A stretch of DNA of 6,698 nucleotides from an uncultured Gemmatimonadales bacterium. Lineage in GTDB: Bacteria; Gemmatimonadota; Gemmatimonadetes; Longimicrobiales; Gaopeijiaceae. Shown one piece after another: positions 1-5,789 of the stretch. Numbering within the stretch: the first letter of the stretch is position 1; every line of letters starts with the position of its first letter. The position numbers and the translations under genes were made by a program. The DNA lies in assembly GCA_937982605.1 (NCBI GenBank), contig CALJLC010000121.1, positions 1 to 6,698 on the forward strand, read 5' to 3'. The notes under the pieces are model-generated. The model saw only the letters and a list, made by a program, of their open reading frames with translations, was not told the origin of the DNA and made no database searches.

Positions 1-1
1 C

Positions 2-1228
2 CCCGTCCGCGCCTGCTGCCCGCGTCCGCTCACCCCGGAGGTGGTGGCGCTCCGCCTCTCCCGCATCGAGCGGCTGCTGGGGGTGTCCTTCGAGGCCGAC
101 CGCGTGACGGAGCTGCTGGAGCCGCTCGGCTTCGCGGTGGAGCGCACGGGCACGGAGGGCGGCGCCGAAGGGGGCGGGACGACCCTGCACGTCCGCGTTC
201 CCGGCTTCCGGAGCTACGACGTGACCCGCGAGGTCGACCTCATCGAGGAGGTGGCCCGCACCCACGGCTACGACCGCTTCCCCGCGGAGCCCGGCCCGGG
301 GCGGCCGGGAACGGTGCCGGACCACCCGCTCTTCCAGCTCGAAGACCGGCTGCGCGCGATGCTCGCGGGGCGCGGGCTCTTCGAGGCGCACACCCCCGCG
401 TTCGTCCCGCCGGGCGAAGGCGACGTCGAGGTCGCCAACCCCCTGGCGGCGACGGAGCCGTTCATGCGCCGCTCCGTCCTCCCCTCATTGCTGCGGCGCC
501 TCGAATACAACCTGGCCCGCGGCAATCGGGACGTCCGGCTCTTCGAGCTGGGGACCGGCTTCGCGGCCGCCGGTTCCGGCTGTCCGCCGCACGAGGCTCC
601 ACAGCTCGCCGCGGTGCTGACGGGCCTCCGCGAGCCGCCCCACTGGGCGAGCGATCCGCGGCCGTTCGCCGTCTGGGATCTCAAGGCGCTGTTCGAGGAC
701 GTCGTCGCGGAGGCGTACGGCGGCCCGCTCCCGCTCTCGGCCGAGGCGTCCGGCGATCTCCGCCTCGACCCGTCGGTCACCCTCGTGGTCCGGACGGAAG
801 GCGGAGGGGTCGTCGGTCGGGCCGGTCGCGTGGCGCCCGACGCGGTCGATCTGCCCCCGTGGGCCGGCGACGTCTGGGCTCTGGAGCTGACCCTGCCCGA
901 CGAGCCCCGACCCCGCGCGCCCGTCACCCACCGGCCGCTGCCTCCGTTCCCCGGCTCGGACCGCGACCTGGCGCTCCTGGTGCCGTCGGGCGTGACCGCG
1001 GCGGACGTGGGGCGGGTGATCCGCGCCGCGGGAGGGCCGGAGCTGACCGAGATCTCCGTCTTCGACGTGTACGAAGGCCCCGAGCTGGGTGACGGGGTCC
1101 GCTCGGTGGGCTTCCGCTTGCGCTTCCGCTCGGTGGAGCGGACCCTCAAGGACAAGGAGGTCGACCGCCACGTCGGCTCCGTCCGCACGCGGCTCGAGGA
1201 GGAGCTCGGTGTCAAAGCCAGGGGATAA
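2..1228 (+). CDS. pheT: Phenylalanine--tRNA ligase beta subunit, C-terminal half (5' end outside window)
   Basis: This is the beta subunit of the cytoplasmic alpha2-beta2 phenylalanyl-tRNA synthetase, which charges tRNA-Phe. The reading frame is open to the window edge and 408 residues are visible, about half of the usual ~800, so the N-terminal tRNA-binding and B3/B4 domains lie upstream. In order, the visible part has a B5 domain (about residues 12-90, with the D-x-x-R-E-V-D-L-I-E-E-V-A-R signature), then the catalytic-core-like domain (NPLAATEPFMRRSVLPSLL, then YNLARGNRDVRLFELG). It ends in an FDX-ACB anticodon-binding domain from about residue 310 to the end (PPFPGSDRDLALLV, FDVYEGPELGDG, FRSVERTLKDKEV). 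The frame continues well upstream of the GTG at 41, so that codon is internal and not a start. The 3' end overlaps the next gene by 20 bases. The gene appears intact as far as it is visible. Confidence 0.97.
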   Translation, partial: PVRACCPRPLTPEVVALRLSRIERLLGVSFEADRVTELLEPLGFAVERTGTEGGAEGGGTTLHVRVPGFRSYDVTREVDLIEEVARTHGYDRFPAEPGPGRPGTVPDHPLFQLEDRLRAMLAGRGLFEAHTPAFVPPGEGDVEVANPLAATEPFMRRSVLPSLLRRLEYNLARGNRDVRLFELGTGFAAAGSGCPPHEAPQLAAVLTGLREPPHWASDPRPFAVWDLKALFEDVVAEAYGGPLPLSAEASGDLRLDPSVTLVVRTEGGGVVGRAGRVAPDAVDLPPWAGDVWALELTLPDEPRPRAPVTHRPLPPFPGSDRDLALLVPSGVTAADVGRVIRAAGGPELTEISVFDVYEGPELGDGVRSVGFRLRFRSVERTLKDKEVDRHVGSVRTRLEEELGVKARG

Positions 1229-1541
1229 CGGCGGAGCGCCCGACGACGCGGCGTTCGCGCGCCTGGAGGCCGTCCTAGGGCGCCTCGTCGAGCGCCTCGA
1301 GGAGGCGGACGAGCGGGCCCGGGCCGAGCGCGAGCGGGCCGAGAGCGCAGAGGCGCGGACCGTCGAGCTCTCCACGCTGGTGAAGCGCTTCACCGGAGAC
1401 GAGGAAGAGGCGGGGCGGCTGATGGGACGGCTGAAGGGGCTCGAGCAGGAGAACGCCGAGCTCCGTGCGCGCCTCGAGCGGGGCCGAGACGGGGTGGACC
1501 GGATGCTGGCACGCATCCGCTTCCTGGAGAACAAGGGGTGA
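1209..1541 (+). CDS. ZapB-like coiled-coil protein, putative cell division factor
   Basis: This is a 110-residue, highly charged, probably cytoplasmic protein. The start is GTG at 1209, preceded by an AGGAGG at 1197-1202 with a 6-base spacer inside the end of pheT; upstream in-frame starts would encode out-of-frame pheT sequence. Two predicted coiled-coil stretches are separated by a short break around residues 62-66. The first spans about residues 14-60 (heptad leucines in RLEAVLGRLVERLEEADER). The second spans about residues 68-108 and contains LEQENAELRARLE followed by DRMLARIRFLE. The ending, E-N-x-x-L-R then V-x-x-M-L-x-R-I-x-x-L-E, resembles the short ZapB-like coiled-coil family often encoded beside zapA, although those proteins are nearer 65-75 residues. 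The stop overlaps the zapA start as GTGA. A role in Z-ring organisation is inferred from neighbour and motif, and sequence similarity alone is weak because coiled coils converge. Confidence 0.75.
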   Translation: MSKPGDNGGAPDDAAFARLEAVLGRLVERLEEADERARAERERAESAEARTVELSTLVKRFTGDEEEAGRLMGRLKGLEQENAELRARLERGRDGVDRMLARIRFLENKG

Positions 1542-1831
1542 GCGTGCAGAAGACGTCCGTGACGGTGCGGATCGCCGGGGAGGAGCACACGATCCGAGCC
1601 AGCGCCGAGCCCGAATACACGCGCCGGTGCGCCCGGCTGGTCGACGACCGCATCCACCAGATCCGCATGGCGGCCGGGCTGATCGAGGGGCACAAGGCGG
1701 CGATCCTCGCGGCGCTCTCGATCGCCGACGAGCTCTTCCAGGCCCAGGAGGAAGTCGAGCGGGCCCGGGCGGAGCTCGCGGCGCGCATCGACCGGCTCGC
1801 CGACACCCTCGAGGGCGCGCTGGCCGACTGA
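1538..1831 (+). CDS. zapA: Cell division protein ZapA
   Basis: ZapA is a small cytoplasmic protein that binds and bundles FtsZ filaments at the division site. At 97 residues it has the usual family length. The N-terminal part is the globular domain (VTVRIAGEEHTIRASAEPEYTRR, with the G-x-x-x-x-I-R-A-S core and the P-E-Y motif). The A-A-L-S-I-A-D-E-L segment at about residues 58-66 matches the conserved A-A-L-N-I-A-D-E-L of the family, and a C-terminal coiled coil (about 66-97) would mediate dimerisation. GTG at 1538 is chosen because it overlaps the preceding stop as GTGA and has GGAG at 1526-1529 with an 8-base gap. A second GTG at 1544 with AAGGGG five bases upstream is possible and would shorten the protein by two residues. 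Overlap with the ZapB-like gene implies translational coupling and matched stoichiometry. Confidence 0.93.
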   Translation: MSVQKTSVTVRIAGEEHTIRASAEPEYTRRCARLVDDRIHQIRMAAGLIEGHKAAILAALSIADELFQAQEEVERARAELAARIDRLADTLEGALAD

Positions 1832-1848
1832 CGGCGTGGGGCGCGGCT

Positions 1849-1866
1849 CCGGGCGGCGCGGCCCGG
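1849..1866 (+). terminator. Terminator-like hairpin after zapA
   Basis: CCGGGC at 1849-1854 pairs with GCCCGG at 1861-1866 around a 6-base loop, 17 bases after the zapA stop. No T-run follows, so intrinsic termination is not assured. In very GC-rich genomes such hairpins may only protect or attenuate the transcript. Confidence 0.35.
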
Positions 1867-1905
1867 GCGCGGGAGCGCTTCGGCTGCGATTCGGCCCCGG
1901 TCGGG

Positions 1906-1935
1906 TTGCGGACGCCTTCGTCGCCGGCCTATCCT
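1906..1935 (+). promoter_or_regulatory. Putative sigma70-type promoter for rny
   Basis: TTGCGG (1906-1911) and TATCCT (1930-1935) are separated by 18 bases. The -35 keeps the TTG and the -10 matches the consensus at four of six positions. Transcription would begin near 1940, giving an rny leader of about 100 bases made mostly of hairpins. This is a visual match only; readthrough from the pheT-zapA genes could also supply rny transcripts. Confidence 0.4.
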
Positions 1936-1937
1936 CA

Positions 1938-2036
1938 CCCCGTTACACGGGGAGGGAGGTCCCGCTCCGGCGCCGCCGGTCGGGAGCCGAGCTCCCGCAC
2001 AATCACCCTCGGCCGCTCCGGCGGCCGTTTCGGAGC
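1938..2036 (+). promoter_or_regulatory. Structured leader upstream of rny with alternative hairpins
   Basis: Four inverted repeats follow one another. (1) CCCCG 1938-1942 pairs with CGGGG 1948-1952. (2) GGTCCCG 1958-1964 pairs with 1981-1988 (one bulged G), enclosing an inner stem CCGGC 1967-1971 with GCCGG 1975-1979. (3) CGGGAGC 1981-1987 pairs perfectly with GCTCCCG 1991-1997, and so excludes stem 2. (4) CGGCCG 2010-2015 pairs with CGGCCG 2022-2027. As an alternative to stem 4, GCTCCG 2015-2020 pairs with CGGAGC 2031-2036, which contains the rny Shine-Dalgarno GGAG (2032-2035, nine bases before ATG). The pairings are seen directly. A regulatory role, for example feedback by RNase Y on its own mRNA, is inference. 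A non-coding RNA of 6S type is an alternative I could not establish. Confidence 0.35.
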
Positions 2037-2044
2037 ATCGATAC

Positions 2045-3619
2045 ATGATCACCCCGCCTCTGATGATGGCGGCGGCGGTCGGACTCGTTCTGGGTGCGCT
2101 ACTCGGCTTCGTCGTGGCACGGGGCCGGGAACGGGCGCGACAGGAGCTGGAGAAGAGCAGGGCACAGGACGAGGCCTCCCGCATCCTGGAGCGGGCCAAG
2201 AGCGAAGCGGACAACGCACGCAAGGCCGGCGAGCTGGCGGGGCGGGAGGAAGGCTTCCGACTCCGCGAAGCGTGGGAGAAGGAGGAGACCCGCCGCAGGG
2301 AGGAGATCGAGCGGGCCGAGCGACGCGCAGAAGAGCGCTCGGACGCCCTCGACCGACAGTTCGACCGCCTGAACACGCGCGAGGAGGAGCTCGAGGCGCG
2401 CGCCGAGGCGCTCGCCGCTCGGGAGGAGGCCCTGGAGGCCGAGTCCCGTGAGGCGCGAGCACGAGCCGAGGAGGCGCGTCAACGGCTGGAGCAGCTCGCG
2501 GGGATGAGCCAGGAGGAGGCGAAGCAGGAGCTGATCGCCGACCTGGAAGACACCGCGCGCGCGGACGCCGCCAACACGCTCCGCGAGATCAAGGAGCAGG
2601 CCCAGAAGGAGGCGGAGCGCGAGGCCAGGAAGATCACCGCGCTCGCCATCCAGCGGATGGCCGCCGACCTGACCGCGGAGACGACCGTCTCCGTCGTGCA
2701 GCTGCCCTCGGACGACATGAAGGGCCGCATCATCGGTCGCGAAGGACGGAACATCCGGTCCTTCGAGCAGGCGACCGGCGTCGACGTCATCATCGACGAC
2801 ACGCCGGAGGCGGTCGTCCTGTCCGCCTTCGACCCCGTCCGCCGCGAGGTGGCCCGCATCGCGCTGGAGCGGCTCGTGGAGGACGGCCGCATCCACCCCG
2901 GGCGGATCGAGGAGACGGTCGAGAAGGCCGCCGCCGAGGTCGAGAAGTCGATGGTCGAGGCCGCCGAGGAGATCCTCTACGAGCTCGGCCTGCACAACGT
3001 GCACCCGGAGATCGTCAAGACGCTCGGCCGGCTCCGGTACCGGACGTCGTACGGGCAGAACCAGCTCCAGCACGCCCGTGAGGTGGCGCTGCTGGCCGGC
3101 TCGATGGCGGCCGAGATGAAGCTCGACGTCCAGTGCACCAAGCGTGCCGCCGTGCTGCACGACGTCGGCAAGGGGATGACGCACGAGCACGAGGGCACGC
3201 ACGTGGAGCTCGGGTATCGTCTGTGCAAGAAACACGACGAGACGCCGCTCGTGCTCAACGCGATCCGGGCGCACCACGACGAGGAGCCTCACTTCTTCGC
3301 CGAGACGTTCCTGGTCACGGCCGCCGACGCCATCAGCGGGTCGAGGCCCGGCGCCCGGCGCGAGATGCTCGAGGGCTACGTCAAGCGGCTCGAGAAGCTC
3401 GAGGAGCTGGCCATGGAGCAGGACGGCGTGCAGCGGTGCTTCGCGATCCAGGCCGGCCGCGAGCTCCGGGTGATGGTCGAGCCCGAGAAGGTCACGGACG
3501 CCGAGATGGCGCAGATCTCGGAGACCGTGGCCCGGCGCATCGAGAGCGAGCTGCAGTACCCGGGACAGATCAAGGTCGTCGTGGTGCGGGAGACGCGCGC
3601 GGTCGACTTCGCGCGCTGA
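2045..3619 (+). CDS. rny: Ribonuclease Y
   Basis: RNase Y is a membrane-anchored endoribonuclease that starts mRNA decay in bacteria that rely on it. At 524 residues the protein has the standard family length (about 510-525). The order of parts is: an N-terminal transmembrane helix (about residues 6-25, MMAAAVGLVLGALLGFVVA); a long charged coiled coil (about 28-200) rich in E, R and A; a KH RNA-binding domain with the GRIIGREGRN loop at residues 227-236; and an HD phosphohydrolase domain. The catalytic His372-Asp373 lies in LHDVGKG, followed by THEHEGTHVELG and RAHHDEEP. The ATG at 2045 is preceded by GGAG at 2032-2035 and places the membrane helix at the very N-terminus, as expected. The gene begins after a structured 213-base non-coding stretch and ends just before a GC hairpin. 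No lesion is seen. Confidence 0.97.
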   Translation: MITPPLMMAAAVGLVLGALLGFVVARGRERARQELEKSRAQDEASRILERAKSEADNARKAGELAGREEGFRLREAWEKEETRRREEIERAERRAEERSDALDRQFDRLNTREEELEARAEALAAREEALEAESREARARAEEARQRLEQLAGMSQEEAKQELIADLEDTARADAANTLREIKEQAQKEAEREARKITALAIQRMAADLTAETTVSVVQLPSDDMKGRIIGREGRNIRSFEQATGVDVIIDDTPEAVVLSAFDPVRREVARIALERLVEDGRIHPGRIEETVEKAAAEVEKSMVEAAEEILYELGLHNVHPEIVKTLGRLRYRTSYGQNQLQHAREVALLAGSMAAEMKLDVQCTKRAAVLHDVGKGMTHEHEGTHVELGYRLCKKHDETPLVLNAIRAHHDEEPHFFAETFLVTAADAISGSRPGARREMLEGYVKRLEKLEELAMEQDGVQRCFAIQAGRELRVMVEPEKVTDAEMAQISETVARRIESELQYPGQIKVVVVRETRAVDFAR

Positions 3620-3621
3620 GC

Positions 3622-3643
3622 CGCGCCCGGGCTCCCGGGCGCG
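3622..3643. terminator. GC-rich inverted repeat between convergent genes
   Basis: CGCGCCCGGG (3622-3631) and its exact complement CCCGGGCGCG (3634-3643) are separated by only CT, so the physical loop is four bases. It begins two bases after the rny stop and ends three bases before the stop of the minus-strand dehydrogenase gene, so it can fold in both transcripts. No T-run is present on either strand, which makes it an atypical intrinsic terminator. A bidirectional 3'-end stabiliser is also possible. Confidence 0.5.
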
Positions 3644-3646
3644 ACC

Positions 3647-5583
3647 CTACGACCGGCCCGCGGACTCGCGAGCTCGGCTGAGCACGTACGCCTGGATGCG
3701 GCGCACGTCCTCGGCGTCGAGCCGATCCGCGAAGTCGGGCATCCCGAGTGGGGCGCGGATCCCGCCCAGCACGATGTCCTCGAACTGGGCGTGCACCTCC
3801 GCCGTGGAGCGGCGGAGATCCGGCGTGATGCCTCCGCTCACCGCGTCGAAGCCGTGGCAGCCCACACAGTTGTCTGCGTAGAGCCCCGCGCCCGACGAGA
3901 TGTCCGAGGCGGTCGCCTCGACGGCGAAGGTCGGCGCCGCGATCGGGGGCAGGGGCGGCCGAGGCGGAGGCAGCTCGGCCTGGCCGTCGAGCGCGAACAC
4001 GAGCAGGCGTCCCGGCCCCGTCCTGCCGGCACCGAGGCCCGTGTTCAGCAGCACCTCAGGGCCGCCCCAGCCGGCCAGCACGGCGACGTACTGACGACCG
4101 TCGACCTGATAGGTCACCGGCGGCGCGGAGATACCGGTCTCCTGCTCGAACTCCCAGAGCACGGCCCCGTCCGTCGCGCGGTAGGCGCGGAGCCGACCGT
4201 CGGCCCGTCCCTGGAAGACGAGCCCGGCAGCGGTCGAGAGCGTTCCGCCGCTGAGCGGCTGCGGGTGGGGAACCCTCCACACCTCCTGGTTGGCCACCGG
4301 ATCCCACGCCACGAGGTGGCCGCTCATCGGCATCTCCTCGCCCAGGGTCGGCCCCTCGTAGTCGAAGTCGCCGGCGATGTTGATGCGCCTCCGATCGTAC
4401 TCCCAGCTGTCGTCCACGGCGTGGAGCGTCGAGTCCTAGTAGACCGGGAAGTAGACGAGGCCGGCCCGGAGATGAACTCGCCGGTGACCCGGTCGACGAC
4501 GTAGAAGAAGCCGTTCTTCGGCGCCTGCATGATCACGCGGCGCATCCGTCCGTCGATCTCGAGGTCGGCGAGCATGAGCGGCTGCGTGGCCGTGTAGTCC
4601 CAGTTGTCGCCGGGCGTCGTCTGGAAGTGCCAGACGTAGGTGCCGTCTACGGCTCGGACGGCCAGGATCGACGACAGGTAGAGGTTGTCGCCGCCGCCGG
4701 GGCTCCGCATGCGCTGGTACCACGGAGAGCCGTTGCCGACGCCGATGTAGACGAGGTCGAGCTCCGGGTCGTAGACGATGGCGTCCCATGCCGTCCCGCC
4801 ACCGCCGGCCTGCCACCAGTCGCCCGACCACGTCTCGGCCGCTTGCGCCATCCACTCGCTCTCGTGGCCTTCGGCGGGGTCGCCCGGCACCGTGTAGGTG
4901 CGCCACAGCTGTGCGCCGGTCTGCGCGTCGTACGCGGTCACGTAGCCGCGCACACCGAACTCCGCGCCGCCGTTGCCGATCAGGACCCTTCCGCCGGCGA
5001 TGCGCGGTGCGCCGGTGATGGCGTACGCCTCCCCCCGCGGAGTGGTCTGGACCTCCCAGACGAGGTCGCCCGAGGCAGCCGAGACCGCCACCAGCCTCCC
5101 GTCGATCGTGCCGAAGTACACCTTCCCGTCGTAGTAGGCCGTGCCACGGTTGACCACGTCGCAACAGACGTAGCGGGAATGGGCGCGGTTCACCTGCGGA
5201 TCGTACGTCCACGACGGGGCGCCGGAAGCAGCGTCGAAGGCATGCAGGATGCTCCACGAGCTCGTCACGAAGAGCGTACCGTCGACGATGAGCGGAGTCG
5301 CCTCCAGCCCCCGGATCGTCGCCATGTCCGCGAACCACGCGAGCCGGAGCCGGTCGAGCGTCTCCTCGGAGATCTGGGTCAGCGGGCTGTGGCGCTGCTC
5401 CTCGTACGTGCGACCGTACATGAGCCAGCTCGCGTCGTCGTTTCCGGCCTCGACCAGGCGCAGCTCCGCCGGGGGGCGCGCTCCGGGAGAGGAGCCCGAC
5501 GCTCTTTCTCCGTCGCCGCACCCCGAGACGAAGGCCGGAGTCAGCACCATGGCGAGGAGGGGGAGGTTCGCGCGTCGGTGCAT
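3647..5583 (-). pseudogene. PQQ-dependent quinohemoprotein alcohol dehydrogenase (lipoprotein), broken by a deletion and a stop codon
   Basis: An intact version would oxidise alcohols in the periplasm with PQQ and pass electrons to its own heme c. ATG at 5583-5581 has GGAGG at 5592-5588. A lipoprotein signal follows, with lipobox V-S-G-C and acceptor Cys22. The propeller retains the vicinal Cys140-Cys141, the calcium ligands Glu208 and Asn284 (GNGSPW), the likely catalytic Asp299, and TTPGDNWDYTATQ. The frame is good up to GEFISG (Gly373, 4467-4465). It then shifts to GLVYFPVY (4462-4439), skipping about 50 residues that carry the W-A-x-G and G-x-H-N-W motifs in homologues. A TAG at 4438-4436 follows, and the same frame then runs clean to 3647, through LVAWDP, GGTLSTAAGLVFQG, a CVGCH heme site (3868-3854) and a GMPDF methionine ligand (Met 3742-3740). 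Adding about 154 bases would restore roughly 697 codons, the family length. The gene converges on rny and diverges from folD. Confidence 0.85.
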
Positions 5584-5718
5584 GGGTCCTCCGGGTGCGG
5601 GGGTGGGGAGCAACCTGGCCGCACCGTCGTGCGCAGGCAAATCGCGACTCGACGTCCCCTGGAGCGCTCGGGCCTCACCGAAGCTTCCGCGGCGAGCTGC
5701 TGCGCGTGTCTGGGCCGC

Positions 5719-5738
5719 GGGCCGGCCCCTGTTAGATT
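5719..5738 (+). promoter_or_regulatory. Putative extended -10 promoter for folD, next to a palindrome
   Basis: TG-T-TAGATT (5730-5738) is an extended -10 element; TAGATT matches the consensus at four of six positions. No convincing -35 is seen, as is common with extended -10 promoters. Transcription would start near 5745, leaving a leader of about 45 bases. The perfect palindrome GGGCCGGCCC at 5719-5728 ends one base before the element and could bind a regulator, but in DNA this rich in G and C it may be chance. The 206 bases between the two divergent genes (5584-5789) hold no other feature I can support; no clear promoter for the minus-strand gene was found. Confidence 0.4.
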
Positions 5739-5789
5739 CCGGGCTTTCCGATCTCCGCGATCCTCACGCACTTCCAGCCTCTGCACCCG

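Noticed and set aside
485..1693. Long minus-strand open frame of about 400 codons over pheT and zapA
   Set aside because: It lies opposite three well-supported genes and its product is low-complexity (R, S, P, A rich). It is a shadow of high-GC coding DNA.
1869..2030. tRNA gene in the zapA-rny gap
   Set aside because: No T-loop-like GGTTCGAATCC motif or cloverleaf could be assembled.
1836..2048. A 70-codon open frame in the zapA-rny gap
   Set aside because: Its product is mostly R, G and P, it has no ribosome site and no family resemblance, and it overlaps the promoter and hairpins. Such frames are expected by chance at this GC content.
3647..4417. A separate 256-residue cytochrome c protein starting at GTG 4417
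   Set aside because: The homology to the dehydrogenase continues upstream of that GTG in the same frame, through the TAG to GLVYFPVY. There is no signal peptide for a c-type cytochrome. It is the C-terminal fragment of the broken gene.
4436..4470. Programmed ribosomal frameshift joining the two dehydrogenase halves
   Set aside because: A frameshift would not restore the roughly 50 missing residues or bypass the TAG, and no convincing slippery site with a downstream structure is seen.
5584..5640. Upstream TTG start for the dehydrogenase, adding 19 residues
   Set aside because: The ATG at 5583-5581 has GGAGG just upstream and gives a proper lipoprotein signal peptide. The longer form would bury the signal behind an unrelated extension.
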